DNA from: an uncultured Elusimicrobium sp.
GTDB taxonomy: Bacteria; Elusimicrobiota; Elusimicrobia; Elusimicrobiales; Elusimicrobiaceae
DNA length: 13,668 bases
Direction: 5' to 3'
NCBI GenBank assembly: GCA_902767385.1
Contig: CACXHA010000013.1
Span: 1 to 13,668, forward strand
The stretch's first letter is position 1, and every line of letters begins with the position of its first letter. Below are positions 6,080 to 13,668 of this stretch, in pieces. Under the pieces are notes generated by a model. The model was not told the DNA's origin and did not search any database. It worked only from the letters and a program-made list of their open reading frames with translations. A program made the translations under genes and the position numbers.

Positions 6080-7672
6080 ATGTTAGAAAAACTAAAACGA
6101 GATATTACCCTTAAACTCGCTAATGCCGAGTATTTCAAAGACCAAGATTTGCCCGCCGTTACCTTTGCCCCCGCTCCTGCCCACACCGGGGCGGATATTT
6201 CGCTTGTATGGGCTATGGCAGCCGCCAAAAAACTCCATAAAAATCCTTTAGCCATTGCGCAAGAAGCCTGTAAAGTAATTACTGAAGTAACCGGAGTGGC
6301 CAGTGCCACCGCTATTGCCCCCGGATTTATCAATTTAAAACTGGAAGACAAATTTATTATCGATGTGGCGGCAGACCGTCGTATTAAAGACCGCGCCAAC
6401 GAACAAAACAAACAACATATTTTGATTGAATTTGTATCTGCTAACCCCACCGGCCCTTTGCATGTAGCCAGCGGCCGTGGAGCCAGTTTAGGCGATAGTT
6501 TAGTTAAAATTCACCGCGCGTTAGGTTATGCGTGCGATAGCGAATACTACGTTAATGATGCCGGCAACCAGGCAGAACTATTGGCCGTTAGTTTAAAGGC
6601 CCGTAAAGAAGGAAAAGAACCGCCGGAAAACGGGTATCATGGTTCTTACCTCGTGGAATTAGCCAAGCGTATCCCGGCTGATTTGCCCGAAGAAGATTAC
6701 GGACGTTGGGCCATGGAAGAATTATTAAAAACGCAACAGCAGGACATGAAAGATTTTCATGTAGATTTTACACGTTGGTTCCGCGAATCGGACCTGCACA
6801 AAGAAGATGCCCCCAAAAAGGCCGTCGCTTTTTTAACCGAGAAAGGATACACCTATGAAAAAGAAGGCGCCGTTTGGTTCGGTTCCACGCAAGATGAAGA
6901 AGCACAAGACGATAAAGACCGCGTGCTAGTGCGCAAAGACGGCCGCCCGACGTATTTTATGGCCGATATTGCCTATCACAAAAGCAAATATGACCGCGGC
7001 TATACCACTTTAATTGACATTTTAGGGGCCGACCACCACGGTTATGTACCGCGTATGAAAGCCGCCGTACACGCTTTAGGCCACGATGAAAAAACTTTTG
7101 TACCGATTATCCACCAATTGGTTCACTTAATTGAACATGGCGAACCGGTCAAAATGTCCAAACGTGCGGGCCACTTTATTACGTTGCGCGAATTGATGGA
7201 CGACGTAGGAACCGATGTATGCCGGTTCTTCTTTGCCAGCCGCACGCCCAATGCGCACATGCTTTTTGATATGGACCTTGCCAAAAAGCGCACCAACGAA
7301 AACCCGGTTTTCTACGTACAGTACGTCCATGCGCGTATTTGCTCTATTTTTGAGGCCGCCAAAGAAAAAGGACTCCCCGAAGCCAAAACGGCCCAAACGC
7401 CCTTAACCCCACAAGAGCGTGCGCTGCTACTTAAACTGGTATGGTTTAAGCCGGTGCTTGAAAGCTGCATAGCCGATTTAAGCCCCCACCATTTAACCAC
7501 CTATTTGGTAGAGCTGGCAGGCCTATTCCACGCTTTTTACGACAATTGCCGCATTGTGGACGAACAACGCCCAGACCTTACTATGAGCCGCTTATTTATC
7601 TGTCAGCGGGTAGCCGAACGGATTAAAAAAGGCCTCGAGTTTATTGGCGTAAGCGCACCGGAAAAAATGTAA
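6080..7672 (+). CDS. argS: Arginyl-tRNA synthetase
   Basis: The 530-residue product is a class I synthetase that charges tRNA-Arg, slightly shorter than usual (about 550-580). An N-terminal tRNA-D-loop recognition domain covers about residues 1-95. The catalytic domain carries the S-A-N-P-T-G-P-L segment leading to H-V-A-S at 128-131, where most enzymes have H-x-G-H, and then G-R-G-A-S-L-G-D. The K-M-S-K-R loop is intact at 358-362. The last 130 residues or so look like the DALR anticodon-binding domain and end in V-S-A-P-E-K-M. Only two bases separate its ATG from the rsfS stop; the Shine-Dalgarno sequence is weak (AGAAG within the lysine codons of rsfS), so translation is probably coupled. 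A terminator follows. Confidence 0.96.
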   Translation: MLEKLKRDITLKLANAEYFKDQDLPAVTFAPAPAHTGADISLVWAMAAAKKLHKNPLAIAQEACKVITEVTGVASATAIAPGFINLKLEDKFIIDVAADRRIKDRANEQNKQHILIEFVSANPTGPLHVASGRGASLGDSLVKIHRALGYACDSEYYVNDAGNQAELLAVSLKARKEGKEPPENGYHGSYLVELAKRIPADLPEEDYGRWAMEELLKTQQQDMKDFHVDFTRWFRESDLHKEDAPKKAVAFLTEKGYTYEKEGAVWFGSTQDEEAQDDKDRVLVRKDGRPTYFMADIAYHKSKYDRGYTTLIDILGADHHGYVPRMKAAVHALGHDEKTFVPIIHQLVHLIEHGEPVKMSKRAGHFITLRELMDDVGTDVCRFFFASRTPNAHMLFDMDLAKKRTNENPVFYVQYVHARICSIFEAAKEKGLPEAKTAQTPLTPQERALLLKLVWFKPVLESCIADLSPHHLTTYLVELAGLFHAFYDNCRIVDEQRPDLTMSRLFICQRVAERIKKGLEFIGVSAPEKM

Positions 7673-7706
7673 TTTTTATCTAATTTTGTGTGTTTCTTTG
7701 TCGCGC

Positions 7707-7733
7707 AAGGGCCCGGTAAAACGGGCCTTTTTT
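7707..7733 (+). terminator. Rho-independent terminator after argS
   Basis: The arms at 707-715 and 722-730 (in the 7,000s) form a 9-bp stem with the core GGCCCG/CGGGCC, one G-T pair, and the six-base loop GTAAAA. A run of six T at 7728-7733 overlaps the base of the stem. It lies 34 bases after the argS stop and separates argS from the large gene that follows. Confidence 0.88.
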
Positions 7734-7759
7734 GCGTCCCTAAATACTCTCATATTTTT

Positions 7760-7777
7760 TATAATAAATAGAAGGAG
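7760..7777 (+). promoter_or_regulatory. -10 box and ribosome binding site of the alpha-2-macroglobulin-like gene
   Basis: TATAAT at 7760-7765 is a consensus -10 box within an A/T-rich stretch; no -35 box at a normal distance stands out. AAGGAG at 7772-7777 lies five bases before the ATG at 7783 and is a strong Shine-Dalgarno sequence. In contrast to the genes at 1252 and 3559, this one has a normal leader. Confidence 0.65.
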
Positions 7778-7782
7778 AATTT

Positions 7783-10700
7783 ATGAAAAAATATCTATTT
7801 AGTTTAATCACGTTGTGTGCCGCTCTGCTTTTGCAAGCGCAAGGGTTTTCAGACGCCGAAAAATTTTATAACGACGGAGATTTTGCCTCTGCCCAAAAAC
7901 AATACGAAGAAATTATAAAAACTGCCACCGGCAATACCCTTTACCAAGCGCAATTACGTTTGGCCGCTTGCCAATACAGCCAAGGGGAATATCTAAATGC
8001 CGCTAAAACTATGTTTGGGTTTCCGCTGCCGGAAAACACGTTGTGGAAAGCTCGTTTTTTGCTTTACCGCACGCAAATAGCCGGGCAAATAGCCAATCAA
8101 TACCGTCGTCTTTTACAAACACGTGAAATAGAAAACAGCAACGACCTGGAACAATGGTCCCGCGAACAATGGAACGAACAAATACAAAAGGATTATCAAG
8201 CACTCTGGGCTTTGCGCAACGATCTTGTTAAAGCCCCAATTGAACAGGAAACGTTGTGGCTAAATTTAAAAGATACAGACACCCGAAGAATTGCCACTTT
8301 GTTTGATTTTGTCTTGCAACGTTGGACACAAGGGTTAAACCGTACCGAAATACCCTTGCTTCAAACCGAAGCACGCACCTATTTGGAAGGAGCGGCAAAA
8401 CCTGTTTCGGCTAAAAAGAATTTAGCCAACCAATGGGCCGAACTGTTACAAACCGGCTATTTATTAGAAGGGACCGGCCGTCAAAATGCCCGCATTTTTT
8501 GGCAAACGGACTATATTTTGCTTCCTTTTGACAAATCTTATCTGTTTGAAATTACAAACAAAGAAAAAGCGCAAAAAACGGCTCTTACCCAACTTTACGC
8601 ATTGAGCGGATACCAAAAAGCAGGTGGCTTATGGAACAAATTAAAAGGTTATTTGGCTACCCCTGCTGCCGATTACGGAAAATCTTATGCCGCTTACCAA
8701 ACGGCTCAATTTCTCTTTGCCAAAGAAGACCGCGCTCAAGCTTTGGACGTTTGTAAATACGCGGTTAAATCGCTTGCCAAATCTTACTACACCCAACAAT
8801 GTGATGAACTGATAGAGCGCATTACCCAAAAAGAAATTTCTTACAATTCTATCCCCCCCGCTTTAGATCCGGCCAAACCGCAGTTAGAATTAACCGTCCG
8901 CAATGTCCCCCAACTTTATGCACGTATATATCCGGTAACCAAAGCGGAATTAGAACAGTTTTACAAAGGGCAACACAACGGGCGCGTACTCAACGAGTGG
9001 AACGATTTAACCCAATTAAGTGAGCCCCATGTAAAAAGTTTATTATCTTCCGCCAAAACCTACCAAACGGCGCAGGCGTCCATCACGTATCCCAAACCTT
9101 ATTTTGAAAATAAAACAACCTTAACGCTGCCCGCATTACAAAAAGGATTTTATGTGGTGTTAACAAGCCACAATTCTGTTTTTAATACCGCCCAGGCCCC
9201 CGTTACTGCAATGGTCATTAACGTAACAGATTTGGCCTTATTTGTAACCGCCGCTATCCAAGATAACCCCGACAATTACGTCTGGACCTTAAACGCAAAA
9301 GAACGTACTTATCACCCGGAAGTTTTCCATTTCTATACCGTAGATTTAAAAACCGGCCAACCCTTGCCTAAGACAGACCTAGACTTAATTACTACCTGGA
9401 AGGGAACGCACGAAATCTTACGTACCGATACCGAAGGGACCGCCCACCTAAAACGTACGGTAGAAGTGGGGACTCAAAAAAATAGTTCGCACTTTGTGGA
9501 CGTGTGGGCTCAAAAAGGAAAAGATACCGCGTTCTCGCCCCGCGCTACGTATTTCCATTTTTATAACAATGACCCCGTACGTTTGTTCGCCCAAACCGAC
9601 CGCGCTATTTACCGCCCCGGACAAAAAGTTTATTTATCCGTACAAGCTTTCCAAACTACGCCGCGCGGCTTACAAGTATTACCTGAAAAAAACGTACAAG
9701 TCCAAGTTCGTAACGCATCAGGCAAACAAATTTATCAAGTTCAGGCCACGCTTAATGCGTTTGGCACCATGCAAACGCAATTCACACTCCCCGACGAAAA
9801 AGACGTCATGCTAGGGCATTTTTCCGTTGATGTAAGCAGCAAAATTCAAACGCAAACTTTTCACACCTACCACTCTTTTCAAGTGGAAGAATATAAACGC
9901 CCGGATTACGAAATCACCCTTAAAGAGCCGCTAGCTCCCCTGGCTTACAACCAAAAAGCTACCCTGCAAGGGGTGGCCACGTACTACACCGGTCTGCCGT
10001 TACAAGAAGCTACGGTAAAATATACCGTCATGCGCCAACGCTATGTGCCACCTTTTTACTGGTGGCGCAACTGGGATTTTGCTGCCCCCGAACTAATTGC
10101 ACAAGGCGAAACAAAAACCGACGGACAAGGATTATTCAATGTAACTTTTACCCCGCAAATTAAAGAGAAAGACGAAACCGCCTCCCAATATACGGTGCGG
10201 GCCGAAGTATATGATGAAACGGGGCGCGTGATTGAAACCTCGCGCACGTACAAAGTAAACCGCTATGCGCGCCTGTTTAAAGTGGAAATGGCACAAGGCT
10301 TTTATGATGCCAACAAGTCCACCAAATTAGCGGATATTACCCTCACCAATGCCGACGGGAAACCCATTACCGGGGCCGTTACGGCACGTATTAGCCGCGT
10401 GCAAGATGCGCCAAACGCGGAAGGGAAAAATTTGGACACCTGGTATCAACAGGCTAAAGAGGTAGCTAGCGTAACCACCCAAATTCTTACTTTCAAAACA
10501 CCGGGAGCACAGCCGCTTTCTTTGCCCGCTACCCAAGAAGGTATTTACCGTTTGACGTTAAAAGCGCAAGATGCGGAAGAACAATCTATTATTTTTGTGG
10601 TAGCTTCCGCCCATTGCAACTTAAATCTCCCCGCGCTTACCCTGGCTCAACATAGCACCTATTATCCGGGGGAAACGGCCCGCATATTACTGGGGGCAAG

Positions 10701-13668
10701 TCGGTTAAACGGTTCTAAACGTGTCGAAGTATTTCAAAAAGGAGAATTTTTAACCGCCACCGAACTACTGCCCGGAAAAGCAAGTATATACGAATATCCC
10801 GTCACGCAAGAAAATCGCGGCGGACTGACCGTCGGTTGGTTTGGGGCAAGCGGATATCAATTTTATCAAGGCAACACTACGCTGATTGTGCCGTTTGATA
10901 ACCAAAAACTCACCGTCCAGGTTAATACACCCGAAGTTGTCAAACCCGGGCAAAATGTAACCTGGAATTTGACCGCTAAAAATGCTCAAAATGCTCCAGT
11001 AAATGCACAAGCCAGCGTTGCGGTCTATGACAAATCGTTAGATTACTATGCCAAGAAACAAAATCCGTTTAGTTTAGAAAGTTTATTTGCCCAACGCGCT
11101 TCTTTCCCGGGCATACAAAACAGCCATTTGCCTTTTAATAACATTACCGTCTTTGACGGCAATACCCCTCATAACTGGCAGGAACCGCCTCAACTTCCTA
11201 CCCTGAATTTACAAATGAGGCCCCTGTACTATAAATCTTACGGTATTGCACGTTCTGCAGGTGCCAGGATGGAAATGGCAGCCGCTCCGCAAGCTGCTTT
11301 TGCCTCGGCAAAAGCTCTTTCAAACGGCGCAGCAATGTTAGATAGTGCCGATACTCTCTCTTTTGCTGCTGTTGAAACTGAAGAAAGTGTTCAAGATTTG
11401 TCCATGGATGATGACTCTGAAAAGCAAACCGTCCGTACGGACTTTGCCGAAACAGCGTATTTTAACGCGCAACTGCCTGTAAACGGCGGAAAAGCGGCCA
11501 TACACTTTACACTTCCGCAAAGCGTTACTACGTGGAATATTTTAGGATACGTATTCACTAAAAATGTGGAACTGGGCACCTTTAATTTAAGCACTATTAC
11601 GCGTAAAGATTTTATGGTACAACTGCGCTTGCCGCGCTTTTACCGGGAAGGAGACAAAGGTGTTTTACAAGTCTCTGTTACCAACAGCACAAACCACAAA
11701 ATCACCGTACCAGTCACTTTGTCAATCCAACAAAACAAACTGGACAAAGCGGCTGATTTTGAACTTTCCGTCCCCACCCAACATGTAACGGTAGCTGCCA
11801 ATTCTACCGCCTACGCACAATGGGAAGTAACCGCGCCTAATCTGCCCGGTTTATATGAAATTACCGCCGTAGCCCGCACCGCTGCGGATAGCGACGGCGA
11901 ACAACGCACGTTGCCCGTTTTCCCGGCGCGTTCGCGCTTGTTAGCGTCCGCCCATACGGCACTCAAAAACGGCACAAACACCCTTAAAATTACCGAATTG
12001 GAAGACGTGACGGACGCCCAGACCGAACTGGCCGCGTTGCAGGTACACCCCACGTTGGCGCTTTCGGTACTAAACACCATGCCTCATCTGCTTGCCTCGC
12101 CGTACAAAGATTTGGTTTCTTCGCTCAATCGCTATGTGCCGTTAGCAGTGGTACATACGTTTTATAACACCTATCCGCAATTAAAAACGGCCGTTAAAAA
12201 ACTGCCTCGCACTACCTTAACTCCCTCCTGGGACGAAACCGACCCGCTGCGTTTAACATTACTGGAGCAAACGCCCTGGTTGCAACTTTCGCAAGGGCAA
12301 ACGGCTGCCAATATCATTAATTTGTTTGATGATAACATTGTTTCTAAACGATTGGAACAAGAACGTCAAAACGTGCTCAAATTCCAAAACGCAAACGGAT
12401 CTTTTAGTTGGTTTGCGGGCGGCCCGGAAGATACGTATTTAACGTTGCGCGCATTGGAAGCTTTTAGCCAAGCCGTTATGTTTAACGCCCCGGTTCCGCA
12501 AAAAAATGTGGAAAAAGCACTCGCCTATATTGTGCCGCGCATTGAACAACAACTCAAAGAAGATAAAACCGGCTCGGCAAGTACAGTAGCGCATGCATTA
12601 TATGCCGCTTATACGCTCTCGGCCTTCCCGGCAAACTGGGCTCAAACTGCCGCCGCCAAGCCCTATATTCAAAAATGGGCAGATTATGCCGACCAACAAG
12701 CCCGGTTTATGACGCCGCTGGGGCAAATTTACGCCGCTACCGTTTATCACCGGTTAGGCGATGATGTAAAAGCAAACCAGTACTTGGACAAAGTGTTGGC
12801 GCGTGTAAAACACAACCCGTTAACGGGAACTTATTTCGCACCGGAAGCACAAAGCTGGGTATGGTATCAAGACACGTTGACTACTCAAACCGCTACCTTA
12901 AAAACGCTCTTGGAAATCCGTCCGGAAAGTGAGCTCATTGATCCCATGGTCCAATGGTTGTTGTTTAACCGCCAGGTAACCAGTTGGCAAAATCCGTCGG
13001 CAGCCGCCAAAGCCCTATTTGTGTTATTGGACGTTATGCAAACAAAAGGTGCGTTGTCTTCTACGTCCACCTATCAAATTCGTTGGGCGGGCACGCAGCA
13101 AACGCGCACCTTTGAACCTTTTGATTGGACCGAAGATTTACGTTGGACCAAACAAGCGCCCCAAATTACACCCTCCGCGTATACGGCTACGGTTACTAAA
13201 CAAGGCAAAATGACCGATTTTGCCTCTCTCAATGTAATCTATACAACCGCCCAGGCCAAAGCCTCTCCTAAAGGAGTAATCAACGTCACGCGTAATTACT
13301 TCGTACGCTTTACGCAAGACGGCGTACAAAAATTGCGCCCGGTAAAAGAACTGGAAGAAATTAAAGTAGGCGACGAGGTAGAAGTGCAACTAACCCTCAC
13401 TACGGATAGCGCCTTTGAATATGTGCTGCTTACTGACCCCAAACCCGCCGGTTTTGAAAGTGCCGACCTCACTAGCGGTTGGACGTGGAACCCGGTTTCC
13501 ATGTACCGCGAAGTACGCGACGCGCAAACCAACTACTTTATTAACCGCTTGCCCGCCGGAACGGTACGGGTCAGCTACGTCTTACGTCCCACCGTAACGG
13601 GTAAATTCCACGCTCAACCCGCCCAGGTGCAGAGTTTGTATAACCCAGAATACGGCGCGCATAGTGCA
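7783..13668 (+). CDS. Secreted alpha-2-macroglobulin family protein lacking the thioester (partial, runs off the window)
   Basis: At least 1962 codons without a stop; the C-terminal Y-N-P-E-Y-G at 1953-1958 is usual close to the end of this family, so only some 10-20 residues may be missing. Order: signal peptide (residues 1 to about 20, cleaved near A19 or G21); a TPR-like helical region to about 350; a beta region to about 590; MG2 from about 599 with T-D-R-A-I-Y-R-P-G-Q at 605-614; further MG domains; V-Y-D-K-S-L at 1081-1086; a low-complexity linker at 1147-1220; the A2M domain with F-A-E-T-A-Y-F at 1221 and T-T-W at 1249-1251; an alpha-helical thioester-like domain at about 1437-1760, with G-S-F-S-W-F near 1539; then a C-terminal beta domain. 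The family traps or guards against proteases in the periplasm. The thioester C-x-E-Q is replaced by D-L-V-S at 1443-1446. The one Cys in the signal (C12) is preceded by Leu, so it is not a lipobox. Confidence 0.92.
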   Translation, partial: MKKYLFSLITLCAALLLQAQGFSDAEKFYNDGDFASAQKQYEEIIKTATGNTLYQAQLRLAACQYSQGEYLNAAKTMFGFPLPENTLWKARFLLYRTQIAGQIANQYRRLLQTREIENSNDLEQWSREQWNEQIQKDYQALWALRNDLVKAPIEQETLWLNLKDTDTRRIATLFDFVLQRWTQGLNRTEIPLLQTEARTYLEGAAKPVSAKKNLANQWAELLQTGYLLEGTGRQNARIFWQTDYILLPFDKSYLFEITNKEKAQKTALTQLYALSGYQKAGGLWNKLKGYLATPAADYGKSYAAYQTAQFLFAKEDRAQALDVCKYAVKSLAKSYYTQQCDELIERITQKEISYNSIPPALDPAKPQLELTVRNVPQLYARIYPVTKAELEQFYKGQHNGRVLNEWNDLTQLSEPHVKSLLSSAKTYQTAQASITYPKPYFENKTTLTLPALQKGFYVVLTSHNSVFNTAQAPVTAMVINVTDLALFVTAAIQDNPDNYVWTLNAKERTYHPEVFHFYTVDLKTGQPLPKTDLDLITTWKGTHEILRTDTEGTAHLKRTVEVGTQKNSSHFVDVWAQKGKDTAFSPRATYFHFYNNDPVRLFAQTDRAIYRPGQKVYLSVQAFQTTPRGLQVLPEKNVQVQVRNASGKQIYQVQATLNAFGTMQTQFTLPDEKDVMLGHFSVDVSSKIQTQTFHTYHSFQVEEYKRPDYEITLKEPLAPLAYNQKATLQGVATYYTGLPLQEATVKYTVMRQRYVPPFYWWRNWDFAAPELIAQGETKTDGQGLFNVTFTPQIKEKDETASQYTVRAEVYDETGRVIETSRTYKVNRYARLFKVEMAQGFYDANKSTKLADITLTNADGKPITGAVTARISRVQDAPNAEGKNLDTWYQQAKEVASVTTQILTFKTPGAQPLSLPATQEGIYRLTLKAQDAEEQSIIFVVASAHCNLNLPALTLAQHSTYYPGETARILLGASRLNGSKRVEVFQKGEFLTATELLPGKASIYEYPVTQENRGGLTVGWFGASGYQFYQGNTTLIVPFDNQKLTVQVNTPEVVKPGQNVTWNLTAKNAQNAPVNAQASVAVYDKSLDYYAKKQNPFSLESLFAQRASFPGIQNSHLPFNNITVFDGNTPHNWQEPPQLPTLNLQMRPLYYKSYGIARSAGARMEMAAAPQAAFASAKALSNGAAMLDSADTLSFAAVETEESVQDLSMDDDSEKQTVRTDFAETAYFNAQLPVNGGKAAIHFTLPQSVTTWNILGYVFTKNVELGTFNLSTITRKDFMVQLRLPRFYREGDKGVLQVSVTNSTNHKITVPVTLSIQQNKLDKAADFELSVPTQHVTVAANSTAYAQWEVTAPNLPGLYEITAVARTAADSDGEQRTLPVFPARSRLLASAHTALKNGTNTLKITELEDVTDAQTELAALQVHPTLALSVLNTMPHLLASPYKDLVSSLNRYVPLAVVHTFYNTYPQLKTAVKKLPRTTLTPSWDETDPLRLTLLEQTPWLQLSQGQTAANIINLFDDNIVSKRLEQERQNVLKFQNANGSFSWFAGGPEDTYLTLRALEAFSQAVMFNAPVPQKNVEKALAYIVPRIEQQLKEDKTGSASTVAHALYAAYTLSAFPANWAQTAAAKPYIQKWADYADQQARFMTPLGQIYAATVYHRLGDDVKANQYLDKVLARVKHNPLTGTYFAPEAQSWVWYQDTLTTQTATLKTLLEIRPESELIDPMVQWLLFNRQVTSWQNPSAAAKALFVLLDVMQTKGALSSTSTYQIRWAGTQQTRTFEPFDWTEDLRWTKQAPQITPSAYTATVTKQGKMTDFASLNVIYTTAQAKASPKGVINVTRNYFVRFTQDGVQKLRPVKELEEIKVGDEVEVQLTLTTDSAFEYVLLTDPKPAGFESADLTSGWTWNPVSMYREVRDAQTNYFINRLPAGTVRVSYVLRPTVTGKFHAQPAQVQSLYNPEYGAHSA

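Noticed and set aside
5848..6114. Lysine- and proline-rich frame overlapping the end of rsfS and the start of argS
   Set aside because: It is the +1 frame of the lysine-rich rsfS tail. Low-complexity A-rich DNA gives basic peptides in several frames, and there is no ribosome binding site.
7783..7845. Possible lipoprotein signal in the macroglobulin protein (Cys12)
   Set aside because: The residue before Cys12 is Leu, not Ala, Gly or Ser, and the hydrophobic core continues past it. A standard signal peptide cut near residue 19 or 21 fits better.
9494..9814. 106-codon + strand frame, with several minus-strand frames, inside the macroglobulin gene
   Set aside because: The macroglobulin frame is continuous from 7783 to the window edge with recognisable domains; these are overlapping shadows.
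1..13668. tRNA, rRNA, CRISPR arrays, insertion sequences, attachment sites, long direct repeats
   Set aside because: I read for tRNA-like cloverleaf ends, spaced repeats, transposase-like proteins and flanking inverted repeats and saw none; the only repetitive stretch is the lysine-codon run in rsfS.

Overview
The window reads as ordinary chromosomal DNA from a diderm bacterium. A Sec-exported giant alpha-2-macroglobulin-like protein and a lipobox protein both point to a periplasm and an outer membrane. Base composition is fairly balanced and codon use looks even across the window, with no sign of mobile DNA, tRNA, rRNA or CRISPR. The gene set would fit the Elusimicrobiota, but that assignment is an impression from gene content only and I hold it loosely.

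Left part (1-1232). The end of trmD is followed by rplS (ribosomal protein L19), the tail of the usual rpsP-rimM-trmD-rplS operon. A perfect 16-bp hairpin flanked by A and T tracts ends rplS and, from the other side, ends a convergent gene for an unrecognised small lipoprotein.

Middle part (1252-7672, all + strand). A WecA/TagO-type polyprenyl-phosphate sugar-1-phosphate transferase overlaps an FAD-dependent oxidoreductase of the amine oxidase/UDP-galactopyranose mutase-like group, which suggests coupled translation and a role in envelope glycan synthesis. Next comes a compact block: a NadD-YqeK fusion (NAD synthesis plus HD phosphohydrolase), a membrane-anchored LytR_C-domain protein, rsfS (ribosome silencing factor, with an unusual 58-residue lysine-rich tail) and argS. 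The order nadD-yqeK-lytR-rsfS is familiar from Firmicutes; here the first two are fused and the LytR-type protein shows no recognisable catalytic domain. A hairpin terminator follows argS.

Right part (7783 to the window edge). One very long open frame, at least 1962 codons and still open, encodes a secreted alpha-2-macroglobulin family protein with an N-terminal TPR-like region. The thioester CxEQ site is replaced by D-L-V-S, so it should be unable to trap proteases covalently.

The most unusual signals are the thioester-less macroglobulin with a bait-like linker, the lysine-rich RsfS tail, the altered HIGH motif in ArgRS, and three genes whose -10 element lies so close to the ATG that their transcripts may be leaderless. 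Two of those share one palindromic -10 region and diverge from it.
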